A stretch of DNA of 64,000 nt from Periweissella fabalis (GCF_012396505.1 NZ_JAAXPN010000003.1:1-64000), one strand, 5' to 3'; shown: positions 45,810 to 55,579, numbered from the stretch's first letter. Program-made: numbers and translations. The notes: a model not told the origin generated them from the letters alone.

Positions 45810-46595
45810 TTATTGAAATCCTTGAATTAATGACTGCACTAATAAATACCAACCATTAACGAGTACAAATAATAGTAATTTAAATGGCAATGAAATCACC
45901 ATTGGCGACAGCATTACCATTCCCATCGACATCAATACACTGGAGACAACCATATCAATAATCATAAACGGTAAGAAAATCAAGAAACCAATACTAAAGG
46001 CTGTTTTCATTTCACTAATAATGAAAGCTGGTACTATTATTGATAAATCTATTTTGTCTGAATTCTTAGGTACTGACTTACTTGAACCTAAATTATTTTC
46101 ATCAGCATGTAAAAATAAATCCAAATCCTTTTGACTAGTTTGTTTATACATGAATTTCTTAAACCGGTTTTCTGTCCGATCAAGCAATTGCTGTTGGCTA
46201 ATGTGATGTTGATTATATGGAACGATGGCATCATTGTAGACATCCGTAAAGACCGGTTTCATCGTAAAGAAAGTTAAAAATAATGCCAAGCCAATTAATA
46301 CTTGGTTAGGCGGATTTTGCTGTGTTCCTAGGGCGCTACGGACAAATGACAACACCATGATGATGCGTGTAAAAGACGTCATCATAATTAAAATCATAGG
46401 AATAACCGACAACAATGTCATCAATAAAAAGGTATTGATATACTGATTAGCACCACCACCAATATTTTTGAAAATATTGTTACTCGTGGTCGTCACTTGG
46501 TTAATATCAATTGCATATACTGGGCTTGGTAAACTAACTAATATGCATATGGCACTTGCTAACATTAAAACAATTGCTAAATTTTGCTTTTTCAT
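45810..46595 (-). CDS. fliP: flagellar export protein FliP
   Basis: The 261-residue gate protein has a cleavable-looking signal (1-28, ending PVYA) and four membrane segments. Conserved parts are MILIMMTSFTRIIMVLSFVR (about 67-86) and PPNQVLIGLALFLTFF. The start follows the fliO stop directly. Confidence 0.96.
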   Translation of the reverse strand: MKKQNLAIVLMLASAICILVSLPSPVYAIDINQVTTTSNNIFKNIGGGANQYINTFLLMTLLSVIPMILIMMTSFTRIIMVLSFVRSALGTQQNPPNQVLIGLALFLTFFTMKPVFTDVYNDAIVPYNQHHISQQQLLDRTENRFKKFMYKQTSQKDLDLFLHADENNLGSSKSVPKNSDKIDLSIIVPAFIISEMKTAFSIGFLIFLPFMIIDMVVSSVLMSMGMVMLSPMVISLPFKLLLFVLVNGWYLLVQSLIQGFQ

Positions 46596-46952
46596 TTACT
46601 TTCCCTTACCTAGTTTTTGCAATAATATTTTGGTGAATTCAGCACTTACTTGCTGTGGCTTAGCAGCATTAGCTTGGCGCGTAGCAATCTCAGCTACCAC
46701 CTTATCTTGCTCGGCTGGAGTTAATTCACGCACAATTTGATTTTGCTGTTCGGCTAAACTCATGACATAGTATTGATCGACAATTTTAACAATTGCCAAT
46801 GCAGACGTTTTAGTTACCGCAATCTTTTGAATAATTTGAATTGCCGCATCCTTTTGCGTGCTATGTTTGGCAAGTAATTTAAGCGTGATATTAATTAAAT
46901 AAATCACCACTAAAAGCATTACAATTGTTTGAATAATCGACCATACTGTCAT
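46596..46952 (-). CDS. fliO: flagellar assembly protein FliO
   Basis: The 118-residue protein has one N-terminal membrane helix (about 6-26). A cytoplasmic part follows with IQKIAVTKTSALAIVKIVDQ, resembling the FliO/FliZ signature in which a short beta strand pattern follows the helix. FliO helps FliP fold during gate assembly. Position between fliL and fliP supports the call. Confidence 0.85.
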   Translation of the reverse strand: MTVWSIIQTIVMLLVVIYLINITLKLLAKHSTQKDAAIQIIQKIAVTKTSALAIVKIVDQYYVMSLAEQQNQIVRELTPAEQDKVVAEIATRQANAAKPQQVSAEFTKILLQKLGKGK

Positions 46953-46967
46953 TTGTTTTTTCCTCGT

Positions 46968-47456
46968 TTATTGCAAGACCATATCTGTAATGTAGACATC
47001 CAAAATTGCTGGTAAGCCAACAGTACTATTAATTTTGTTCTTCAATTGATTCTTTAATGTTTGCAAATCATTATTGCTTGATATAATATCGTTTTGATTT
47101 TTTTGACTTAATACACTAATAACACTATCGCGAATGATAGGTAGCTTACCTTGTAATGCTGCCTTGGCTTTGTCATCTGGTACTGATACTGTCAAACTAA
47201 TTTTGATATAGTGTGGTGTATTGTCATCTTGAGTTTTAGCAAGATTAATAGTGAATGTTGATAATGGCATCATTACGACTTTACTTGCTAAAGCTTGAGA
47301 CTCGCTTTGTGACAAGGCTGATTTTGGCGCTTTGTCCATATACTTATTGATTGCAAAAGCCCCACCAGCACTCCCAATAATCACTAATAAAATAACAACA
47401 ATCCAAATTAATGGTGAGCGTTTGCGACTTACATTCTCTTCTTTTGCTTTTGCCAT
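46968..47456 (-). CDS. fliL: flagellar basal-body-associated protein FliL
   Basis: The 162-residue protein has a basic cytoplasmic start, one membrane helix (about 14-36) and an extracellular domain with FTINLAKTQDDNTPHYIKIS (about 72-91). FliL surrounds the stators and supports torque. It lies between flbD and fliO, the standard firmicute position. Confidence 0.9.
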   Translation of the reverse strand: MAKAKEENVSRKRSPLIWIVVILLVIIGSAGGAFAINKYMDKAPKSALSQSESQALASKVVMMPLSTFTINLAKTQDDNTPHYIKISLTVSVPDDKAKAALQGKLPIIRDSVISVLSQKNQNDIISSNNDLQTLKNQLKNKINSTVGLPAILDVYITDMVLQ

Positions 47457-47462
47457 GCTTCC

Positions 47463-47657
47463 CTATCCTTGTAATTTTTGTTGTACCTGGTGCTGAAATT
47501 CAATAATTAATTGCACAACTTGTGCCGCTGATTCTTGCACGACAAAAGTTTTACCGTCCGTTAAGGTAAGGACCGTATCCGGCGTTTCTGCCATTTGTTC
47601 AATTAAATTAAAATTTAAGTAAAACTGTTTACCAACTAATGATGTTAATTGAATCAT
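47463..47657 (-). CDS. flbD: FlbD/SwrD-family protein
   Basis: This short protein of 64 residues starts MIQLTSLVGKQFYLNFNLIE, and TPDTVLTLTDGKTFVVQESA lies at about 26-45, the FlbD pattern. In Bacillus the homologue SwrD raises motor power. It is located between flgE and fliL, as in other firmicutes. Confidence 0.9.
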   Translation of the reverse strand: MIQLTSLVGKQFYLNFNLIEQMAETPDTVLTLTDGKTFVVQESAAQVVQLIIEFQHQVQQKLQG

Positions 47658-47674
47658 TAATCATCTCCTCACGC

Positions 47675-48553
47675 TTATTGCTTCAAGCTAATCAAAGTTT
47701 GGAGAATTTCATCGGAAGTAGTAATTGATTTAGCATTAGCTTGGTAGGCACGACTGGCAACAATCATGTTCGTAAATTCAGTTGAAAGGTCGACGTTTGA
47801 CATTTCAAGTGCCCCACTCCGAACGACGGCAACCCCACTAGCTGCGGCATTACTAATTACCGGATCACCAGAGTTAGGACTAGCCGTAAAGTTGGTACCC
47901 CCAGCTTTGGCCAAACCATTCGGGTTCGTAAAGTTAGCAATTGCAATCCGACCAACAGCAATTTTAGTACCACCATACGATTGCGTAATTACCCCATCAG
48001 CCCCAATTTCTGGCGTTCCAGTAGCATTCACTGTGGCCCCTTTAATCGTTGCCGTAGCGGGAATTTTAATTGATGTTAATGTTGCACCTAAAGCTGGGGC
48101 AGTTGAAGTATCGGTAACAGTTGCATTAGCTGCTCCCATCACTTTAACACCACTGTTATTAACCAAGTAACCATTAGCATCAACTTGTAAAGCCCCGGCA
48201 CGAGTATACATTTGACTACCACTAGTATCTTGCATAACTAAGAATCCTGGACCATCAAGATATACATCAAGCCCATTCCCAGTTGTTTGTTGGGCTCCGT
48301 TACCCATCATCGTATCAATTGATGCTGTCGTTACCCCCAACCCAATTTGCATTGGATTGGTTCCACCAAGACCACCAGCTGCATTATTACCAGCTGCGGC
48401 CGGGCGCATATTTTGACTCATAATATCTTGGAAATTAACTCGACTAGATTTGAAACCAATAGTGTTAACGTTGGCGATATTATTTGCAACGACGTCGAGT
48501 TCGTTTTGCAAATTCTTCATTCCACTAACACCTGAATATAATGAACGTAACAT
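47675..48553 (-). CDS. flgE: flagellar hook protein FlgE
   Basis: The 292-residue protein is short for a hook protein, as in Bacillus. The N terminus LRSLYSGVSGMKNLQNELDV and VVANNIANVNTIGFKSSRVN (about 21-40) are diagnostic, as is the C-terminal NVDLSTEFTNMIVASRAYQA. It polymerises beyond the rod under the FlgD cap, with length set by FliK. Gene order fliK-flgD-flgE-flbD supports the call over FlgG. Confidence 0.92.
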   Translation of the reverse strand: MLRSLYSGVSGMKNLQNELDVVANNIANVNTIGFKSSRVNFQDIMSQNMRPAAAGNNAAGGLGGTNPMQIGLGVTTASIDTMMGNGAQQTTGNGLDVYLDGPGFLVMQDTSGSQMYTRAGALQVDANGYLVNNSGVKVMGAANATVTDTSTAPALGATLTSIKIPATATIKGATVNATGTPEIGADGVITQSYGGTKIAVGRIAIANFTNPNGLAKAGGTNFTASPNSGDPVISNAAASGVAVVRSGALEMSNVDLSTEFTNMIVASRAYQANAKSITTSDEILQTLISLKQ

Positions 48554-48615
48554 TTTACTTTTCCTCCGTAATGCGCCACTAAGGCGTCTCAGTAAATTAA
48601 TAAGTTGCTATATTT

Positions 48616-49140
48616 TTAATTAGTTGGGGCCGATGAATCAGTTGGGGCTGGAGTTGGGACGATAGGATTCGTTGTATCAGGACCTAATTTACCATCGACT
48701 TCATTTAAAGCACTTAGGTCATAATATTTACCTTTTACTTGAATCATTGCATAACCATTGTTGAACTGAACCCGATCAACAGGTCCACTAATGGCAATCG
48801 GTTTTTTGGTACTAGGATCAATATCACTGACCACCACGTTTTGGCCCATCAAACCAAAGGCTTGTTGTTGTTGGGACATCATCACCGTGGCCTGTAAGTT
48901 TTGGCCTAATTCGTTCATTTTTTGTAATTCACTAAATTGGGCTAACTGTGATAGATAATCAGTGTTTCCTGCACCACCGCCCCCTGAGCCACCATCCATT
49001 GATGGATTACTCATCGTTGCGGCCATAATTTTTAGGAACTGATCCATCGAAATTCCTGTACCGTTATCATTATTGTTGCTAATTTTAACTGAGCCCGGTA
49101 AAACGGTATTCAGAGCATTCGCATTGTTTGCTATATCCAT
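48616..49140 (-). CDS. flgD: hook cap protein FlgD
   Basis: The 174-residue protein has the hook-cap signature MDQFLKIMAATMSNPSMDGG (about 32-51), then a Gly-rich insert and TDYLSQLAQFSELQKMNELG. The C terminus is short and Thr/Pro-rich. It promotes hook subunit assembly and is discarded later. The Gly-rich run (GGSGGGGAGN) replaces the usual spacer. Confidence 0.9.
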   Translation of the reverse strand: MDIANNANALNTVLPGSVKISNNNDNGTGISMDQFLKIMAATMSNPSMDGGSGGGGAGNTDYLSQLAQFSELQKMNELGQNLQATVMMSQQQQAFGLMGQNVVVSDIDPSTKKPIAISGPVDRVQFNNGYAMIQVKGKYYDLSALNEVDGKLGPDTTNPIVPTPAPTDSSAPTN

Positions 49141-49152
49141 CAGACTTCCTCC

Positions 49153-50514
49153 TTAAACTAAAATACTAACCGTCGCATCAGCTTCGGGTTGGGTTTCAAC
49201 TGGTTCAACCACAACTTCTTGCGGTCCTTGATAGGCTTTACGTTTATCACCTGCAAATGGTTGACCATGACCGTGTTGGCCTTGCTGGTTAAACATCATC
49301 TGTTGATTCATATCACTCAGCGTATGATTGGTTGGTGCACTAACATTGGTCACCACTGGTGTTGGAGCTGGATTATTAATTTGCATTGGCGTATCCGTCG
49401 TCGCTTTTAAAATCTCTTGTAACTTGGGCATAGCCGCTGCTAACATTTGGTGCGTTTGGCTTTGTTCCATTTTAAATTCAACGGAAACTTGCTGTTGATT
49501 AATTTGTAAATTAACGTTAATTGGTCCCAACCCCGCTGGTTCAAGGCGGAAAACGACCACTTTGGTATCACCTGAGCCCATTGTCTTAACTTGTTGTGTG
49601 ATAACTTGCGCCATATTATTAATTTGATTCGTTGGCATCAGCGGCTGACTTTCAATCTTAACCGTTGTTATCACTGGCGTATTTGTAATCGTTGAACCTT
49701 GATTTGGTACCATATTTTCGGTACTTACAGATGGTACTTCCGTAACTTGACTTGGCAGTTGCGCAGTTGTATTAGCTGATACTTTCGATGCATCCTTATC
49801 TTGCGTGGCAGTCGAATCAAGTGCTTCTTGGGCCGCTGTTACCGGTTTAAGTTCATTAGATGATTTTGATAACATTTGTAATGACTTTTCAACGCCAGAT
49901 GCTTTGTTACTATTATCTTCAAAGTTATTTATCACATCTGTATTTAAATTTGTAACATTTTTAGTATCAATAACATTATTAATAGTGCTTATTTGTTTTG
50001 AATCTTTATTTAAATTGACATTATCACTTAGTAATGTCGTATCAACAGCAGGTGCTACAGATGATAATTCCACACTTATTGGCTGCTTAGTAAGGCCCGT
50101 TAATTGACTGCTTTGCTCAGCAGTAGGTGATAATTCTGAGCCTGATGTAGTGGAAATATTTACACTTACCAAATTAGGATTACTATTAGTGACCACCATC
50201 GTTGGCGGTGTTGGCGGCGGTACTAATTGGGGCCTTGGTATCACCGGTTGACTTAGGCTTTCATCACCTTGATTTGGTGACACATTGGTTTGTTTTGACT
50301 GATCAATTACCTGTACTAAATCATCGCTTGATTCCTTAGTTATATTCTCAGATAACCTTGGCTTTTGATCAGGAACTACTTGTGTCGTTGGTGTAAGTAA
50401 ACTAGCAAAAATTGCAGCTAATGCTTGGTTATCGTCACTAGCATTAGTAGTTGTTTTACCATTTTTAGTAAGCGAACTAGTCTTATTTGGTATTGGCGGT
50501 GTTATCTGATTCAT
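49153..50514 (-). CDS. fliK: hook-length control protein FliK
   Basis: The 453-residue protein has a long low-complexity Ser/Thr/Asn/Gln/Pro-rich N-terminal part. The conserved C-terminal domain carries VVFRLEPAGLGPINVNLQIN (about 322-341), the FliK signature. It acts as a molecular ruler and flips FlhB substrate specificity. It is positioned between fliJ and flgD. The N-terminal part is unlike others, as expected for this family. Confidence 0.93.
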   Translation of the reverse strand: MNQITPPIPNKTSSLTKNGKTTTNASDDNQALAAIFASLLTPTTQVVPDQKPRLSENITKESSDDLVQVIDQSKQTNVSPNQGDESLSQPVIPRPQLVPPPTPPTMVVTNSNPNLVSVNISTTSGSELSPTAEQSSQLTGLTKQPISVELSSVAPAVDTTLLSDNVNLNKDSKQISTINNVIDTKNVTNLNTDVINNFEDNSNKASGVEKSLQMLSKSSNELKPVTAAQEALDSTATQDKDASKVSANTTAQLPSQVTEVPSVSTENMVPNQGSTITNTPVITTVKIESQPLMPTNQINNMAQVITQQVKTMGSGDTKVVVFRLEPAGLGPINVNLQINQQQVSVEFKMEQSQTHQMLAAAMPKLQEILKATTDTPMQINNPAPTPVVTNVSAPTNHTLSDMNQQMMFNQQGQHGHGQPFAGDKRKAYQGPQEVVVEPVETQPEADATVSILV

Positions 50515-50535
50515 TTCGTACTCCTTTCCTAGCTT

Positions 50536-50976
50536 TTAATAGCTCCCAACTTGGCGACGCAAATAGTTTTGGGTGCCAACTTCATCAAGAAAAATTTGTT
50601 CTGTCCGCTTAACTTCAGCTTGATACTCAGCAAATTTCTTGGCATATAGTTTTTCAATAACTTGGCGGGCCTGTTGGGTATTTCTTAACACTTGTTGAGC
50701 TTCTTTAACTGCTAATTCACGTTGCCTTTTCTGTAACCCTAAAGTGGTTAATTGATTTTCAATATCAATTAAATATCGTCGTTGAGCTTGTAGTAGTTCA
50801 ACTGATTTAGATGCATACTCAAAGATTGCATGTTTTTCATTTAGCAATTCAGTTGTTGCCCTGTCAGCTTGTATAACAGCTTGTTGGGCTAAGGCGTATG
50901 CTTGTTTAGCATTTTGTTCTTCTTGTTGGCGAAACTCGAGTAAGCTTGCTAACTCAAATTTAAATTTCTGCATCAT
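50536..50976 (-). CDS. fliJ: flagellar export chaperone/ATPase stalk FliJ
   Basis: The 146-residue, almost entirely coiled-coil protein starts KFKFELASLLEFRQQEEQNA, as FliJ proteins do. It forms the central stalk of the FliI ATPase and escorts chaperones. It lies 11 bases after fliI. Confidence 0.9.
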   Translation of the reverse strand: MMQKFKFELASLLEFRQQEEQNAKQAYALAQQAVIQADRATTELLNEKHAIFEYASKSVELLQAQRRYLIDIENQLTTLGLQKRQRELAVKEAQQVLRNTQQARQVIEKLYAKKFAEYQAEVKRTEQIFLDEVGTQNYLRRQVGSY

Positions 50977-50987
50977 TTAAAACCTAT

Positions 50988-52319
50988 CTACATCATCGTT
51001 GGTTGTTGAAATAATTGCTTTAATTGATTAACGGTATTATCAAATAAAGCATGTTCATCAACTGACTGCGTTAAAATTTGATTAATTGGTTGATGTAAAT
51101 TAATTGCTTGGTCAACATTCTGATTAGTGCCAATTTGATATGCACCTATCTCGATTAGGTCCTTGGTTTCGTTATAGGTTGCCATACTTTGGCGTAACTT
51201 ATTAGCAGCAGTTGCATGTTCTGGTGAAACCAAACTTTTCATCAATCGACTCAAGCTACTTTGCACGTCAATTGCTGGGTAATGATTTTGACCTGCAATT
51301 TTTCGAGATAAAATAATATGACCATCTAAAATCCCACGAACCGCATCAGCAATTGGTTCATTCATATCATCCCCTTCTACCAAGACTGTATAGAATGCCG
51401 TAATTGATCCATGTTCAGCTGGACCACTGCGTTCTAATAATTTAGGTAGCATCGCAAAAACTGATGGCGTGTAACCCCGCGTAGTTGGTGGCTCACCAGT
51501 TGAAAGACCAATTTCACGTTGAGCCATCGCAAACCGAGTCACCGAATCCATCATCAAGACGACTTTTTTTCCTTGATCACGGAAATATTCAGCAATTGCG
51601 GTAGCGACGTAGGCTCCTTTTAACCGGACCAATGGTGGCATGTCAGATGTTGCGCAAACAACAACTGCTTTTTTATACCCTTCTGGACCAAGATCTTTTT
51701 CAATGAACTCGCGAACTTCCCGCCCCCGCTCACCGATTAAACCAATCACAATGACATCAGCTTCAGCATATTTAGCCATCATTCCAAGCAAGGTACTTTT
51801 ACCAACCCCACTTCCGGCAAAGATTCCCATCCGTTGGCCATTACCAACAGTTAACACACCATCAATGGCTCGTACTCCGGTCGGTAATGTTTCTCTAATT
51901 GGCGGCCGTTTAAATGGGTCGGGTGCATCTCGCATTACTGAATATTCAGTAAAATCATCTGTAATTTCTAGATCATCCATTGGGCGTCCAAGGCCATCTA
52001 ATGTATGTCCTAATAAAGCTGGATTAACTTTAATCGTCAATGCTCGCCCTGTTGGTACAACTAAACACCCTGGACTAATCCCTTCAAGATCATCGAGTGG
52101 CATCAATAATACTGTATTTTTAACAAATCCAACAACTTCAGTTAAAGCTATTTTATTGTTACTAGTTAAATGGACTTCACAAATTTCACCAACAAAGCTT
52201 GCCAAACCAACAACCTTAATTACCAAACCAACAACTTCGCTGACTTTACCAAAAGTTTGTGTAAATGGTTGTTGCTTAACAACGTTTAAATATTTAGCTG
52301 TCGTTAATGCAAATGTCAT
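50988..52319 (-). CDS. fliI: flagellar export ATPase FliI
   Basis: The 443-residue F1-beta-like ATPase has Walker A AGSGVGKST (168-176), GLIGERGREVREFIE, a Walker B region VVLMMDSVTRFAMAQREIGL and GYTPSVFAMLPKLLERSG. It hexamerises at the export gate and is held by FliH until engaged. Its ATG lies three bases after the stop of the second fliH frame, and the Shine-Dalgarno (AAAGGTTGG) sits inside that fliH end. This tight coupling is evidence that fliH once read through to 52323. Confidence 0.96.
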   Translation of the reverse strand: MTFALTTAKYLNVVKQQPFTQTFGKVSEVVGLVIKVVGLASFVGEICEVHLTSNNKIALTEVVGFVKNTVLLMPLDDLEGISPGCLVVPTGRALTIKVNPALLGHTLDGLGRPMDDLEITDDFTEYSVMRDAPDPFKRPPIRETLPTGVRAIDGVLTVGNGQRMGIFAGSGVGKSTLLGMMAKYAEADVIVIGLIGERGREVREFIEKDLGPEGYKKAVVVCATSDMPPLVRLKGAYVATAIAEYFRDQGKKVVLMMDSVTRFAMAQREIGLSTGEPPTTRGYTPSVFAMLPKLLERSGPAEHGSITAFYTVLVEGDDMNEPIADAVRGILDGHIILSRKIAGQNHYPAIDVQSSLSRLMKSLVSPEHATAANKLRQSMATYNETKDLIEIGAYQIGTNQNVDQAINLHQPINQILTQSVDEHALFDNTVNQLKQLFQQPTMM

Positions 52320-52322
52320 TAT

Positions 52323-53017
52323 TTATCCAACCTTTTGTAATTGCTTTAGTAAGTTTTTTAATTCAGTTTCTAAATCAAAAACTACTAGGGTGTCACTAGT
52401 TTCAACCTTTAAATCCGTTAATTCAAATTGCATATTATCGATAATTAAATAGTGAAAATTAGGAATTTCATTTTTTTGTCATCTAATTTAGCTGCTAAAA
52501 TATCATGATGTACTGGATTTGCTGTTACCGTTACTAATTGATCAGGCTGAGCTAAATTCATCAATATCGGGGCAAGAATTGTTCCAATCGTCGTTTCATC
52601 TAGTGTAATTTGTTTTTTTACAATTTCACCAGCCATTTCAACCGCAAAAGCAACTATTTCAGCCTCTTTATCACGTAAATACGTAGCAATTTCAGCTTGA
52701 GCAGCCGCATAATTTTGTTCAGCCTCGAAGCTAATTTGTTGTGCCATTTGGTCACCAGCTAGCTTTCCTTCCTGATAACCATCCTCATATCCAGCGGCTT
52801 GACCTTCAGTAAATGCCTGTGATTTTAAGGCTTCAGCTGCTTCTTGAGCTTTTGTCATAATTTGTTGACGTAACTCTTGATTAGCCGCATTAATTGCTTG
52901 AACTGTTTGATCATCTGATTCAACTACTAACTCAATTAGACTTTCAGTTATTATTGGTTTGGGGGCATTATTATCAATCACTTTTGCTTGCTTCCAAACA
53001 TTATTTGACAATTCCAT
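52323..53017 (-). CDS. fliH: flagellar export ATPase regulator FliH, split by a frameshift
   Basis: The first frame runs from ATG 53017 (GAGG eight bases before it) to a stop at 52445-52447 and gives 190 residues. These include a coiled coil with GYEDGYQEGKLAG (GxxxG-type repeats) and the start of the C-terminal domain. At an A7 run (minus strand, 52477-52471) the frame breaks. A -1 shift, or one extra A, continues for about 49 more residues, including IDNMQFELTDLKVETSD and FDLETELKNLLKQLQKVG, a typical FliH end. That frame stops at 52323, three bases before fliI. Restored length is about 231 residues, normal for FliH. FliH tethers FliI to the C-ring. As read here the product lacks the FliI-binding end unless slippage occurs. 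Confidence 0.88.
52471..52477 (-). other. A7 homopolymer at the fliH frame break
   Basis: The minus-strand context is GAC-AAA-AAA-ATG in the upstream frame. Reading AAT in place of ATG restores the family-like C terminus. Seven identical bases are prone to replication slippage, polymerase slippage and sequencing error alike. Confidence 0.85.
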
Positions 53018-54005
53018 CCGTATTTCCTCGTTCAATATAAATTTCACCTTGATCATCTAAACGACGAATTTCAGCAACCACTTTTTGCTGTGCTTCTTCA
53101 ATTGTGGCTAAGCGCGTTGGTCCCATAAATTCAAGTTCTTCTTGAATAGTATCAGCCGCACGTTGTGATAAGTTTTTGAAAATAAATTCTTTAATATCAG
53201 CTGTTGCACCTTTCAAGGCCAACTTAAGGGTTTCATTATCAATAGCACGAAGTACTTTTTGGACATCCATATCTGATAATGAAGTAATATCATCAAAGGT
53301 AAAGAGACTCGTTTTAATTTCAGTTGCCAAGTCTGGCTGCCGTTCTTCCAAATCACCCAAGATATTCTTTTCAGTACTCCGACTAGCGGCATTTAAAATA
53401 CCAACTAAGACAGATACACCACCAACGTTTTCAGTATCAGCCACTTCGAAGTTTGATAATTGAGCTTCGAGTGACTTTTCAATACGCTTAATAACTTCCG
53501 GTGAAGTAGTAGTAATCATCCCCACGCGCTCAGCAACGTCAACTTGTAGCTCACGAGGTAATTGTGCCAATAAAGCGGCCCCTTTTTCAGGTTGCATATA
53601 GCACAAAACTAATGCAATTACTTGGGGGTGTTCATCAATTAAAACATTGATTAGCTGTTGTAAATCAGCTGTTCGAGCAATATCAAATGGTCGTTCACGC
53701 ATCTGTAATTGCTTTAAAACATCTAAAATTTCTTTTGCTTTCTGTGGCCCTAATCCTTGGTTCAAAACGCTTTTGGCGTAATCATAACCACCATCTAAAA
53801 TATATTGGCGCCCATTAGCCGTATTAATAAATTCATCTAAAACTTGATCTCGTCGTTCTGGCTTAACGTAATCAGTATTAGCGATTTCATAACTAATTTT
53901 CTGAATGTAATCATCCGGTAGTTGTTTCATAACTTGTGCTGAAACTTCTGAACCTAAAGAAATTAGCAGAACCGCGGCTTTTTTTACGCCTTCAGTCTGA
54001 TTCAT
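53001..54005 (-). CDS. fliG: flagellar motor switch protein FliG
   Basis: The 334-residue three-domain armadillo-type protein starts NQTEGVKKAAVLLISLGSEV. The middle domain has EHPQVIALVLCYMQPEKGAA (about 123-142). The C-terminal torque helix carries charged residues (FDDITSLSDMDVQKVLRAID, about 242-261) that interact with MotA. It sits on the FliF ring with FliM and FliY. It overlaps fliH by 17 bases. Confidence 0.96.
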   Translation of the reverse strand: MNQTEGVKKAAVLLISLGSEVSAQVMKQLPDDYIQKISYEIANTDYVKPERRDQVLDEFINTANGRQYILDGGYDYAKSVLNQGLGPQKAKEILDVLKQLQMRERPFDIARTADLQQLINVLIDEHPQVIALVLCYMQPEKGAALLAQLPRELQVDVAERVGMITTTSPEVIKRIEKSLEAQLSNFEVADTENVGGVSVLVGILNAASRSTEKNILGDLEERQPDLATEIKTSLFTFDDITSLSDMDVQKVLRAIDNETLKLALKGATADIKEFIFKNLSQRAADTIQEELEFMGPTRLATIEEAQQKVVAEIRRLDDQGEIYIERGNTDGIVK

Positions 54006-54026
54006 GCACTCTTAACTCCTAGTGTT

Positions 54027-55553
54027 TTATTTATCTTCACGAACCCATGTCTTAACTAAATCAGCGACAATATCGGGATTCTTAGTAGCAAATTCTTTTG
54101 CTTGATTAGTTTTGCTTTCAACAACTGATTCGGCATTCTCGTCAAGTTCAACCGGAGCACTCTTAGGTGCTTCAACAACCTCTTCAATCTCATCTTCATA
54201 TTCTTCATATTCATCTTCTTCAGCCCGTCGGCGCCGGCTGCGAATAATAAAGAATGTTGCTAATCCGAGCGTGATAATTCCTGCAGCAACAGCTAAGTAG
54301 ATCCATAAATTATTATCTTTTTTAGTTGGCGCAGTAGAACTAGTCGCATTAGTTTTTGTTTTGGCAAAAGCTATATCTTGAATGTTAACTGTATCACCAC
54401 GTTTGGGATTTAAACCAATTGCATTAGCAACCATTGTTTGAACTTGATCCGAACTTATCGCGTTACCAGCATTCCCATTTAATGCAACGGAAGCTGTGAT
54501 GCGTTGTACTGAACCTGGGGCATTGATAATCTTTGTCGTATCCGTATCAAGTTCATTATTAATCGTGCGGTTAAACGTCCCATCTTGATCTTTTTTAGCA
54601 CCTGCAACATTAGCGGCATTATCTGGTTGACCACTTGTTTGCTGATTATTAGCATTATTACCCGCAATTTGTAAATTTTCACTACGAATATTTGGATTAG
54701 TGTACTTAACTGTGTTACGTTCAACGGAATTAAAGTCTAAATCAACATTAATGGCTACTTGATACTTACCTGCTCCATAAATAGGTGCAAGTAAAGCATT
54801 TAATTTTTGCGTCAATTGATTTTCATATTGTTGCTTCATTTGCAAGACTTTACTATTACCACCAGTAAGTGAGTTGTCATCATCGTTACTACCATCAGCT
54901 AAAACGTTACCATTACTATCCACAACTTTAACGTTGTCTGGGTTTAAGTTTTCAACTGAAGCAGAAGTTAAAGCAACAATCCCTTGCACGGCTGAATTTG
55001 AAATTGTATTACCTTTCAAAGTCAAAATAACTGAAGCAGAGGCTTTTTTATCCGTACTATCATCAAAAACACTTTGACTAGGTGTTACCAAGATTACACG
55101 TGCTGATTGCACTTCATTTAAAGAACTAATTGAGCGTTCCAATTCACCAGTCAATGCACGTTGGTACATAATTTTACGGTCCTGATCCGTTGTCATCATA
55201 TTTGTTTTATCAAATAATTCAAAACCACTAGTACTATTTGGCAACTTATTAGCCATTGCCAAATCAATACGCGTTTGATCAACTTTATCATCAGGAATCA
55301 TAATAGTTGTTCCACCATCAACTAATTTATATGGAACATTTTGTGATTTTAATGTTGCGGTGATATTACCTGCGTCACCTTGACTCACATTAGCGAACAA
55401 AACACCATATTGGACACGAGTTAATAATGTGAAACTAATCACACCGATTGCAATTAAACTAAGCAACCCACTGACAATTCCAATCTTCATTGGTCGACTG
55501 AGTGATAACCATTTATCCTTAATATTTTCAAATCTATTATTAACTTGATCCAC
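54027..55553 (-). CDS. fliF: flagellar MS-ring protein FliF
   Basis: The 508-residue membrane protein has two membrane helices (about 25-45 and 423-443). A periplasm-side-type ring-building domain lies between them (VLFANVSQGDAGNITATLKS at about 51-70, and SVILTLKG). The C-terminal cytoplasmic tail is acidic and binds FliG. The start is GTG 55553, nine bases after AAAGGG. It is the first-assembled structure of the basal body and houses the export gate. Confidence 0.95.
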   Translation of the reverse strand: MDQVNNRFENIKDKWLSLSRPMKIGIVSGLLSLIAIGVISFTLLTRVQYGVLFANVSQGDAGNITATLKSQNVPYKLVDGGTTIMIPDDKVDQTRIDLAMANKLPNSTSGFELFDKTNMMTTDQDRKIMYQRALTGELERSISSLNEVQSARVILVTPSQSVFDDSTDKKASASVILTLKGNTISNSAVQGIVALTSASVENLNPDNVKVVDSNGNVLADGSNDDDNSLTGGNSKVLQMKQQYENQLTQKLNALLAPIYGAGKYQVAINVDLDFNSVERNTVKYTNPNIRSENLQIAGNNANNQQTSGQPDNAANVAGAKKDQDGTFNRTINNELDTDTTKIINAPGSVQRITASVALNGNAGNAISSDQVQTMVANAIGLNPKRGDTVNIQDIAFAKTKTNATSSTAPTKKDNNLWIYLAVAAGIITLGLATFFIIRSRRRRAEEDEYEEYEDEIEEVVEAPKSAPVELDENAESVVESKTNQAKEFATKNPDIVADLVKTWVREDK

Positions 55554-55579
55554 TTACTTACATCCCTTTCACACGGTTC

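Noticed and set aside
47675-48553. Calling the 292-residue axial protein FlgG
   Set aside because: Its place between flgD and flbD, behind fliK, marks it as the hook protein; the paired rod proteins are at 39362-40862.
51640-52452. Rightward 270-codon open frame across fliI and the end of fliH
   Set aside because: Long but antisense to the Walker A and B regions of fliI; low-complexity Ser/Thr/Pro content and no start signals.
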